Shown here in pieces: positions 1-5,651 of a stretch of 17,052 bases of DNA; the stretch's first letter is position 1; each line of letters opens with the position of its first letter. The translations under genes were made by a program, and so were the position numbers. The stretch comes from Bacillota bacterium (GTDB taxonomy: Bacteria; Bacillota; Clostridia; Lachnospirales; Lachnospiraceae). The stretch lies in the NCBI GenBank assembly GCA_023435645.1, contig JAEYRK010000017.1, forward strand, positions 1 to 17,052, written 5' to 3'. The notes under the pieces were generated by a model. That model did no database searches, had not been told where the DNA came from, and saw only the letters and a program-made list of their open reading frames with translations.

Positions 1-170
1 CATCTCTGATATATCTCATGAAAATCTACAAGCATTCGTTAGAATGCTTTCTTCAGAGCCATGTGTAACTCTGAGTTTTTTAGAATTTTCAGGGTTGTTT
101 TACTGTTCAATTATCAAGGTTCATATCGCTTCGAAACCAAGTTTCAAGCTTTTGATTTCGCTGCCGACAA
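1..170 (-). other. Putative rRNA operon leader transcript (16S gene expected beyond the left edge)
   Basis: Read on the minus strand, this stretch follows the last of four tandem promoters. It carries a short stem-loop (GTTTCGAAGC pairing imperfectly with an upstream GCTTGAAAC), then a boxA-like segment around 102-122 (CCTTGATAATTGAACAGT) and further hairpins: a 6-bp stem at about 54-79 and a perfect 8-bp stem at 30-49. The order of multiple strong promoters, a boxA-like element and a structured leader without any ORF is what is known for Gram-positive rRNA operons, where boxA recruits NusB/NusE antitermination factors and leader structures aid rRNA processing. No part of a 16S sequence lies in the window, so the identity of the downstream gene is an inference. 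Confidence 0.72.
102..122 (-). promoter_or_regulatory. boxA-like antitermination element
   Basis: On the minus strand the segment reads CCTTGATAATTGAACAGT. It resembles the CTTTGAAAACTGAACA-type sequences found in leaders and spacers of Firmicute rRNA operons and the E. coli boxA core. It sits about 50 nt after the expected start of the last promoter, where an rrn boxA is expected. The match is by eye only. Confidence 0.6.
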
Positions 171-176
171 GGGTTT

Positions 177-205
177 ATTCTAACAGGTCTTTTACTTACT
201 GTCAA
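177..205 (-). promoter_or_regulatory. rRNA-type sigma-A promoter P4 (closest to the leader)
   Basis: The minus strand has TTGACA (205-200), a 17-bp spacer and TAGAAT (182-177). The -35 box is perfect and the -10 box differs from consensus at one or two positions. Expected start is near 170. Unlike the three upstream promoters, it lacks the conserved CCRCC...GGGRRCC initially transcribed motif. Confidence 0.85.
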
Positions 206-262
206 CCACTTTTTCCGACTTTTTTATTCTTATTTGTGGTTCCCTTTTCAGCGGCGGTTTTC

Positions 263-291
263 ATCTTATCACAGCCTCAAGTACATGTCAA
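263..291 (-). promoter_or_regulatory. rRNA-type sigma-A promoter P3
   Basis: The minus strand has TTGACA (291-286), a 17-bp spacer and TAAGAT (268-263). An AT-rich block at 294-332, similar to the one upstream of P2, lies directly upstream of the -35 box and fits an UP element that contacts the RNA polymerase alpha subunits. Confidence 0.85.
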
Positions 292-404
292 CAACAAATT
301 GTTTTTATTTTATATACATTTTGTTACAATTTCCTGAAAGGCTGTTTTCACCTTACTTCCGGATCAGTCACCTAAGTGGCTCCCCGTTTTATCGGTGGAA
401 TTTC

Positions 405-433
405 ATCTTAACACATCCACAAGTCGTTGTCAA
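405..433 (-). promoter_or_regulatory. rRNA-type sigma-A promoter P2
   Basis: The minus strand has TTGACA (433-428), a 17-bp spacer and TAAGAT (410-405). It is preceded by an AT-rich UP-like block at 434-474. The spacing to P3 is 142 bp, and sequence around both promoters is clearly related. Confidence 0.85.
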
Positions 434-499
434 TCATAAATTGTTTTTGTTTTATATACAATTTAATACAATTTCTCAAGATCTTGTTAAGCTAATAGT

Positions 500-543
500 T
501 TCCGCCCCTTATTCCGAGTAGGTTCCCCTTCTTAAGGGCGGAA
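500..543 (-). other. GC-rich hairpin just downstream of P1
   Basis: The arms TTCCGCCCTTA and TAAGGGGCGGAA (minus strand, 543-533 and 511-500) pair with one bulged G around a loop of about 21 nt. It lies in the first 45 nt transcribed from P1. There is no U-tract, so it is not a canonical terminator. The role is unknown, and leader structure is the simplest reading. Confidence 0.45.
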
Positions 544-547
544 TGCT

Positions 548-576
548 ATCTTAACATAAGGGAAAGGGTAAGTCAA
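548..576 (-). promoter_or_regulatory. rRNA-type sigma-A promoter P1 (most distal)
   Basis: The minus strand has TTGACT (576-571), a 17-bp spacer and TAAGAT (553-548). The upstream sequence is AT-rich (about 577-620) but is not an obvious copy of the P2/P3 UP-like block. It lies 143 bp upstream of P2. Confidence 0.8.
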
Positions 577-643
577 GTAATAAATTGAATTAATTTTCTG
601 ATCAATTTATAGCAATTGATTCCTAAGCAAATATCATGATTTC

Positions 644-686
644 AAAAAAAGTGCTGAATGCTTTCTTCCTACATTCAACACTTTTT
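644..686 (-). terminator. Rho-independent terminator of the ABC transporter operon
   Basis: On the minus strand, GTGTTGAATG (681-672) pairs with CATTCAGCAC (660-651), including one U-G pair, around an 11-nt loop. Seven T residues (650-644) follow. It lies about 115 nt beyond the ATPase stop codon and separates that operon from the rRNA-type promoter array. Confidence 0.88.
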
Positions 687-800
687 CAGGCTATTCCCCG
701 ATCATCTCTTATGAATAGCAAATCAATCTCCGAACTACTCAATCGAATTAGTCATACATCTTTCCTCGGTAACTGTTTTTTCTCATTCGGATATCATGAG

Positions 801-1568
801 TTAAAAGCCTCTGTTACTTAACCAGCTCAATAGCTTTTCTTCCCTGAGCTTAAGATCACCTGCTTGATCATGATACTTCCCCAGCTTCAATTCTGCTTCG
901 ATCCGGCCGTCTGTCAGAAAAATCACTCTGTCTGCCCTGGCAGCCACTTTAGCATCATGGGTAACCAGAAGGATGGTGGTCCCTTCCTGATTAATCTGAT
1001 TAAGTATATTCATTACTTCAAGAGTCGCCCCTGAGTTTAGGGCTCCGGTAGGTTCATCGCAAAATAATATCCTGGGATGATTGATCAATGCGCGACAGAC
1101 GGCTGCCCTTTGGAGCTGTCCACCGGAAACCTTTGTTATATCATGATTACCTACCATGTTTATTCCCAGCTTCACCATCAATTCATCCGTATCCCTTACC
1201 GCTTCTGCTTTTGATTTGATTGCTGCTTTCAAAGCGGGCAGTAGTACATTATCCCGGATGCTCATATTTTTCAGAAGATGGGAGTGTTGAAAGACAAAGC
1301 CCATCTTCCTTAATCTAATCTTACTCATATCCTGATCTGACAGCTCCGAGATATCCCTCCCGTCAAATACAACTCTTCCAGCTGAGCTCTGGTCCATTCC
1401 GCTGATATTATAGAGCAGTGTGGATTTCCCGGAACCGGATTGCCCCATGATGGCGGTAAATTCGCCTTCTTCCATTCTTAGATCTATATCCTTCAGTACA
1501 CTTACCTGTTCTTCCTTTGATTGATTGAAATTCTTACATAAGCCCTTCGCTTCTAAAATAACTCCCAT
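801..1568 (-). CDS. ABC transporter ATP-binding protein (MacB/LolD/SalX type)
   Basis: This 255-residue cytoplasmic ATPase should energise the FtsX-type permease encoded just upstream. Visible motifs, in order, are Walker A GQSGSGKST (42-50), the Q-loop at Gln94, the signature VSGGQLQRA (147-155), Walker B ILFCDEP (167-173) and the H-loop His204. All catalytic residues are intact. The length is slightly above the usual 220-235 residues because of a charged C-terminal tail (about 225-255). The start has a GAGGGGG ribosome binding site. The gene begins 21 nt after the permease stop, so the two are surely co-transcribed. Members of this family work with FtsX-like permeases as mechanotransducing exporters or resistance and sensing systems, not as importers. 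The substrate cannot be read from the sequence. A TetR gene upstream suggests induction by a toxic or signalling compound, which is an inference. Confidence 0.95.
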   Translation of the reverse strand: MGVILEAKGLCKNFNQSKEEQVSVLKDIDLRMEEGEFTAIMGQSGSGKSTLLYNISGMDQSSAGRVVFDGRDISELSDQDMSKIRLRKMGFVFQHSHLLKNMSIRDNVLLPALKAAIKSKAEAVRDTDELMVKLGINMVGNHDITKVSGGQLQRAAVCRALINHPRILFCDEPTGALNSGATLEVMNILNQINQEGTTILLVTHDAKVAARADRVIFLTDGRIEAELKLGKYHDQAGDLKLREEKLLSWLSNRGF

Positions 1569-1589
1569 CTCAGATCCCCCTCAAAATTC

Positions 1590-3968
1590 TTATTCCTGTA
1601 TCATACGAACAATGTTAATTTTTCTTACTGCTGCCGAGCAGACCCAAGCTGCTGATAATACTGTTATGATAATCGTCATAGGAAATAATACATAGGTTTC
1701 AAACGGAGGTATAATAAACTCCACCCGGGATAGTCCCAATCCGATCAATGATAATAATCCACTGACTAAGACTTCTCCTAAAGTATTCGCCAACAACACC
1801 CCGGATAGAATACCGATGATTGCGACTAAACCGGTCTTCATTAAGTATTGCTTTCGTATATCAAGCACCGAGAAGCCCATCGCTTTCATATTAGCAAGCT
1901 GTGCATATTCTCTGGCAGTATGCAGCTTTAGGAATAACACTGTGATCAGCAGGGAGATAAATACAGCTACAGCGATTGCGATACTGACAACCTGCGTTAG
2001 CGAATCAATTACCATCCCCATGGTTTGTCTGAGATAATCCTCCATCGGTGCTACCTTTGCATAGGAGAACATGCCCTTATATTCAGCCGTCTTATCCTCC
2101 ACTGATATTCCAGCCGCTGTGTCAAGAAAATAGGTATACCACAGGACATCCTCATTACTATAATCATAAATCATCTTTGCAGAGTATCCACCGTTGGTAA
2201 CATCCTGATAGATACCGCAGACCTGATTTTGGACCTCCGTATTATTAATCCTAAGCTTCAGATAATCTCCGATACCCACTCCGAATTTCTTAGCATTCAG
2301 TGCTGATAGAGCAATCTCCCCAGTCTTTGCTGGACCCGAACCCTTGAGATAGAATACGTCATATTCGGAATAGTCCCCGCATTCGATCCGTATATTCTCC
2401 CAACCATCCTCACGATAGACCTCATAGCTGCAGGATGCAAAGGAACTGTAGTTCACAATTTCATCGTCTGCTTCAAGCCTACCGATAATTTCAACATGTT
2501 TGTTCTGTAAATCACTGACCAGTTGGAGATCCATTCTGATATCACTGATCGCTGTACCCATATAAGAAGCAAATTCCCCGGATTTGAGGGTATTTAATAA
2601 ATTTACAGGTATAATGATGATGGATGTCGCAAGAGCAAAAACAAATAGAAGTAGAAACCAAGCCTTAGTGCGGATCCTTAGTTCCCTGATACTAAGGAAG
2701 AGATTGGTTGACAGCCTTCTGTTGCCTGCCAGGGGCATCACTCTTTCTTTGGCTTTTCTCTTATATTTTTGCTTTCCGCTATCGGCATTTCCTTCGATCA
2801 GAGCCTGAATCACTGTGATATGGGCAATTTTTTTCAATACCTTTCTACAGAAATGTAGGATGATCAGATGTACCACCAACACTGCTGCCATTGGAATTAA
2901 GATATTCCACACAGTGATTTTCTGCTTCCCGTAGTTTAGTGCAATCTCTGCTGTAAAGAAAGTGCTGCTGACTATGGCAGTAAGATAACCAAGGATACAG
3001 CCAATCGCTGACAGGAATACATACTTCGTTTGATAAAGCTTACGGATATCCTTATGTGATATTCCGATGGCTTTCATCGTACCGATCTCCCGAATCTCAT
3101 CCTCCATGGTTGCCAGTATGGTAAAGCGAAGGTTAATGACTGCGATCAATATTAATAGAAGGCTTACAAGAATTACGATTGCTGCCTTGATTCCTTCCCC
3201 CAGTGCATTGATTAGTCTCATGAGGGGATAAGTGACTCCCGGCCCGTTCGCCGGTAAACCGGCTTGCTCATAAAGCTTCTGGAAGCTGTTGATTTTTCCA
3301 AGATCAGTAAGCCTAAATTCAATCAGGTACTCCAGCCGTCCAATGCTAGACTTGATCTTTCTAAAATCCTCCTCATTCACCAGAAATCTTGTGGAGGATG
3401 CCATTGAAGAGGCCATCTGTGCATCCCTTATGAAATCAGTAATCATAAATTCCATGTGGAAGGAGCCTTCTGACAGGATCAGTGTATCACCGGTTTGTAA
3501 GCCATTACGCTTCATATACTTAATCGGTACTGCAATTTCGCCGGGAGATGGCTGTACCGGTACATTTTCCAAATTCACCAGATAATCAAATTGTCTGTTC
3601 TGGACAACAAAGCCGTTATCAATCATACTATCTGCTAGAGTTACTTGCTCTATTCGGCCTTTTCTTTCCCTCCGTAAGCCAATGCTTGCTCCATCAATAT
3701 TTAACATTTCCGAGGTCTGTTGTCCTACAACATAGTCCAGGCTGTCAGACAATATATCAATCTCCTTCTGACTAAGGTCCCCTGTATGCATCTGCATAAA
3801 GTGCGGCGGCTTCGCCACCGCAAAGAGACTATCAATCGCGCCAATAGACTGCATAATAATAATGCTACCCGTTGCCATCAAAAATGCTGACAGGAAGATG
3901 AACAACCACTGTGTGATATTGACTGCTTTATTTCTTTTGAAATCCTTTTTAATCATTGATCCCAGCAT
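1590..3968 (-). CDS. ABC transporter permease with two FtsX domains
   Basis: This 792-residue membrane protein has about eight predicted membrane segments in a duplicated layout. TM1 is near residues 20-40, followed by a large external domain, then three helices with the FtsX core (about 258-395). It contains the cytoplasmic coupling-type stretch EIREIGTMKAIGIS. The second half repeats this: a TM near 432-455, an external domain, and a C-terminal three-helix FtsX domain (about 660-790) with the matching QLANMKAMGFS segment. The duplicated KA(I/M)G motif is typical of FtsX-like permeases of the macrolide-exporter/lipoprotein-release type. The start has GGGGAG 6 nt upstream. An ATPase gene follows after 21 nt and a TetR gene precedes it by 152 nt with no terminator between. 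Substrate unknown. Export, or extracytoplasmic work on peptides or lipids, is the likely role by family. Confidence 0.92.
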   Translation of the reverse strand: MLGSMIKKDFKRNKAVNITQWLFIFLSAFLMATGSIIIMQSIGAIDSLFAVAKPPHFMQMHTGDLSQKEIDILSDSLDYVVGQQTSEMLNIDGASIGLRRERKGRIEQVTLADSMIDNGFVVQNRQFDYLVNLENVPVQPSPGEIAVPIKYMKRNGLQTGDTLILSEGSFHMEFMITDFIRDAQMASSMASSTRFLVNEEDFRKIKSSIGRLEYLIEFRLTDLGKINSFQKLYEQAGLPANGPGVTYPLMRLINALGEGIKAAIVILVSLLLILIAVINLRFTILATMEDEIREIGTMKAIGISHKDIRKLYQTKYVFLSAIGCILGYLTAIVSSTFFTAEIALNYGKQKITVWNILIPMAAVLVVHLIILHFCRKVLKKIAHITVIQALIEGNADSGKQKYKRKAKERVMPLAGNRRLSTNLFLSIRELRIRTKAWFLLLFVFALATSIIIIPVNLLNTLKSGEFASYMGTAISDIRMDLQLVSDLQNKHVEIIGRLEADDEIVNYSSFASCSYEVYREDGWENIRIECGDYSEYDVFYLKGSGPAKTGEIALSALNAKKFGVGIGDYLKLRINNTEVQNQVCGIYQDVTNGGYSAKMIYDYSNEDVLWYTYFLDTAAGISVEDKTAEYKGMFSYAKVAPMEDYLRQTMGMVIDSLTQVVSIAIAVAVFISLLITVLFLKLHTAREYAQLANMKAMGFSVLDIRKQYLMKTGLVAIIGILSGVLLANTLGEVLVSGLLSLIGLGLSRVEFIIPPFETYVLFPMTIIITVLSAAWVCSAAVRKINIVRMIQE

Positions 3969-4120
3969 ACTATACTCCCCACTTGTTATTATTTTTTACG
4001 GACAAAATCCTGTAAGTACGCCTCAGTAGGTCATCTTTTCGTTATAGGTTCCATGTACTTCATTCCCCTCGTTTCATGAATGCGCTCCCCTCCATCCTCA
4101 TCTTCGGCAAATCTGTATTT

Positions 4121-4750
4121 CTATGTTCTTGTCATAAAGGCCTGAAGCCAGAAATCAAAGCTATTTTTCTCAGCGCCCAGTAATGTCTCTAAGGAATAAA
4201 TGATAGCCTGGATTATTTGGTACTGCTCTGCTTCCGAGAAGGAAAATATCCCATCGTCGAACAACATTAAGCCGGCTGACAGGATGATCTGAACTGTCTG
4301 GACAGGGTATTGGGTTTTGAAACACCCTGCTGCAATCCCTTCCTCCACAACCTCCGCCAATATCGGAGTCATACCGAGAATTATCTGTGTAAAGGATTTC
4401 TGATGCATCAAAGCATTCTCCGGCTTATGGAGTTCCTCGATTACTTTATTATCAGGCCCGCCCATTCTTAAGGCCATGAATATCTGTAATAGCTTTTCTG
4501 TCGGGGTTAAATCCCTTAACTCCCTAACTGCCTGCACCCGTTCAAGCGCTATCTCCATATATCGCTCTATAATAGCATCCAATACCTCTTCCTTTGATCT
4601 AAAATAATAATAAAAGGTTCCCTTCGCGATGTTTACCTCACTTAGGATATCACTGACTGTAGTCTTGTTAAACCCGATAGTTTGAAATAAGCTCTCTGCC
4701 TTATTCAGAATTTCATTTCTCCGTGAATCATGTTTTTTAGATACTCTCAT
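4121..4750 (-). CDS. TetR/AcrR-family transcriptional regulator
   Basis: This 209-residue DNA-binding repressor has the N-terminal TetR helix-turn-helix at about residues 11-57, with the characteristic TVSDILSEVNIAKGTFYYYF recognition stretch (31-50). The C-terminal two thirds is the variable ligand-binding and dimerisation domain, so the inducer cannot be predicted. The start is supported by GAGGTGAGG just upstream of the ATG. A consensus promoter with a 15-bp palindrome across the start-site region lies 56 nt upstream, so autoregulation is very likely. No second copy of the palindrome was seen in the 152-nt gap before the permease, and no terminator is there either. The simplest model is one tetR-permease-ATPase transcript controlled by this single operator. 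Confidence 0.93.
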   Translation of the reverse strand: MRVSKKHDSRRNEILNKAESLFQTIGFNKTTVSDILSEVNIAKGTFYYYFRSKEEVLDAIIERYMEIALERVQAVRELRDLTPTEKLLQIFMALRMGGPDNKVIEELHKPENALMHQKSFTQIILGMTPILAEVVEEGIAAGCFKTQYPVQTVQIILSAGLMLFDDGIFSFSEAEQYQIIQAIIYSLETLLGAEKNSFDFWLQAFMTRT

Positions 4751-4805
4751 AGCCTCACCTCAAAGTTTTATGATCGTAATAATATGTCATTGCAAAATGA
4801 TTCTC

Positions 4806-4820
4806 GACCGACCGTCGGTC
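4806..4820. promoter_or_regulatory. TetR-type palindromic operator
   Basis: GACCGAC-C-GTCGGTC is a perfect inverted repeat with a single central base. It has the ACCGACNGTCGGT form commonly seen for TetR/AcrR regulators. It sits at the expected transcription start, 55 nt upstream of the tetR start codon, where bound repressor would block RNA polymerase. That this TetR binds it is inferred from position. Confidence 0.8.
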
Positions 4821-4828
4821 TATTAATA

Positions 4829-4857
4829 ACAATATAGTAATTTCTTCCACTTGTCAA
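4829..4857 (-). promoter_or_regulatory. Promoter of the tetR-ABC transporter operon
   Basis: The minus strand has TTGACA (4857-4852), a 17-bp spacer and TATTGT (4834-4829). The -35 box is perfect and the -10 box matches at four of six positions. The TetR-type palindrome begins 8 nt downstream of the -10 box, covering the expected start site. Confidence 0.75.
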
Positions 4858-4861
4858 GAAT

Positions 4862-4888
4862 AAAAAACTCATAACATTTTGTTATGAG
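4862..4888 (-). terminator. Rho-independent terminator after the cupin gene
   Basis: CTCATAACA and TGTTATGAG (4868-4876, 4880-4888) form a perfect 9-bp stem with a 3-nt loop. On the minus strand it is followed by TTTTTTATTCTT. It lies about 85 nt beyond the cupin stop codon and ends only a few bases before the -35 box of the tetR promoter. Confidence 0.82.
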
Positions 4889-4973
4889 CTTTTCATACTG
4901 GTTTTCATATGCTTTTGCTATGCTCTTTTTTGTTATGAGCATTTTATTAGATATATCAATGGGATACAGGCTA

Positions 4974-5471
4974 TCAGAGCTCCTTCCTTATCTCCCACTT
5001 TTCCGCCACCTTATCCTCTCCTTTATAATAATCAACCATGTCCTTCGTCTCATAAATCTCAAGGTAGGGGATAATATTCACCTTTCCGGAATCAGGATAT
5101 TCACATATATCAATTCCTGCTTCTGTTCTGAGATCAATATATTCGCATACGGAGGAGGAATGATTATATAACTGATGCGCCCCGGAGGGCCCCATCTCAA
5201 AGAAAACCATATCTCCCTGGCATAGCTCTTGGAACCCCTCCTGAGTTCTCAGCGTGCATGTACCGCTTAGTATGACAAAGAGCTCCTCTGCGTTCCTATG
5301 AAAATGATAGGGGCAGGAATAATAGCCCGGCTCCAGCCGCCGGATGTTCATATGAAGATGCTTGGATTGTGCCAGCCTCGTCAGGTTTTCACTCGAATGC
5401 CGGGAGAATTCTTGGATTGTTGAAGTTGTTTGCTGAAACGTAATTTCATCCTTACGGAATACATGTGACAT
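4974..5471 (-). CDS. Small cupin-domain protein
   Basis: This single-domain cupin of 165 residues is probably a metal-binding cytoplasmic protein. The first cupin motif has His56, His58 and Glu63 (HFHRNAEE, ending in ILSG), and the second has GPSGAHQLYN with His99, so the usual three-His/one-Glu metal site is complete. The reading frame extends 8 codons upstream. The ATG at 5471 is preferred because AAGGAGG lies 8 nt before it, while the upstream ATG has no such site. Cupins of this type include sugar isomerases, dioxygenases and sensory domains, so no reaction can be assigned. It follows the GH13 gene by 180 nt, has its own terminator, and may be either the last gene of the sugar operon or a separate unit. 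Confidence 0.85.
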   Translation of the reverse strand: MSHVFRKDEITFQQTTSTIQEFSRHSSENLTRLAQSKHLHMNIRRLEPGYYSCPYHFHRNAEELFVILSGTCTLRTQEGFQELCQGDMVFFEMGPSGAHQLYNHSSSVCEYIDLRTEAGIDICEYPDSGKVNIIPYLEIYETKDMVDYYKGEDKVAEKWEIRKEL

Positions 5472-5571
5472 ATAGATACCTCCTTCTTTTTTCACATAAC
5501 CAGATCCTTCGATACATGAATACCCTCATGGCCTGTGTAACCTGAACAGCAAGCATGTGTGAAACTCTATA

Positions 5572-5577
5572 ATTATA
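5572..5577 (-). promoter_or_regulatory. Possible -10 box for the cupin gene
   Basis: A perfect TATAAT on the minus strand lies about 100 nt before the cupin start in an AT-rich stretch. No good -35 box is found at 16-18 bp (the nearest candidate, TTTAAA, is at 19 bp). No clear terminator separates the GH13 gene from it either, so an independent promoter is only a possibility. Confidence 0.3.
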
Positions 5578-5651
5578 ATTCAATATTCATATCAGTTTTA
5601 AATAAACCTAAGTATCATACTGATCTATAATGGCTACCATTTCCATGAGCC

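Larger units (their letters stand above)
238..474. repeat. Imperfect tandem duplication of promoter units (about 142 bp period)
   Basis: Two units, roughly 238-332 and 378-474, share in the same order a CCRCC...GGGRRCC motif, the -10 box TAAGAT, a 17-bp spacer, TTGACA and an AT-rich upstream block with the shared core TATATAAAA and AAAAACAATTT on the minus strand. A third, more diverged copy without the clear AT-rich block surrounds P1 (521-576). The pattern suggests promoter multiplication by duplication. This is an inference from by-eye alignment. Confidence 0.7.

Noticed and set aside
30..49. Perfect hairpin AAGCATTC-GTTA-GAATGCTT followed by TTTCTTC on the plus strand, as a terminator
   Set aside because: No plus-strand gene precedes it. 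It is better explained as structure in the leftward leader RNA.
44..521. Two overlapping plus-strand open frames (44-337 and 234-521)
   Set aside because: They run antisense through the tandem promoters and leader, have no ribosome binding site and give low-complexity Phe/Ser/Leu-rich products.
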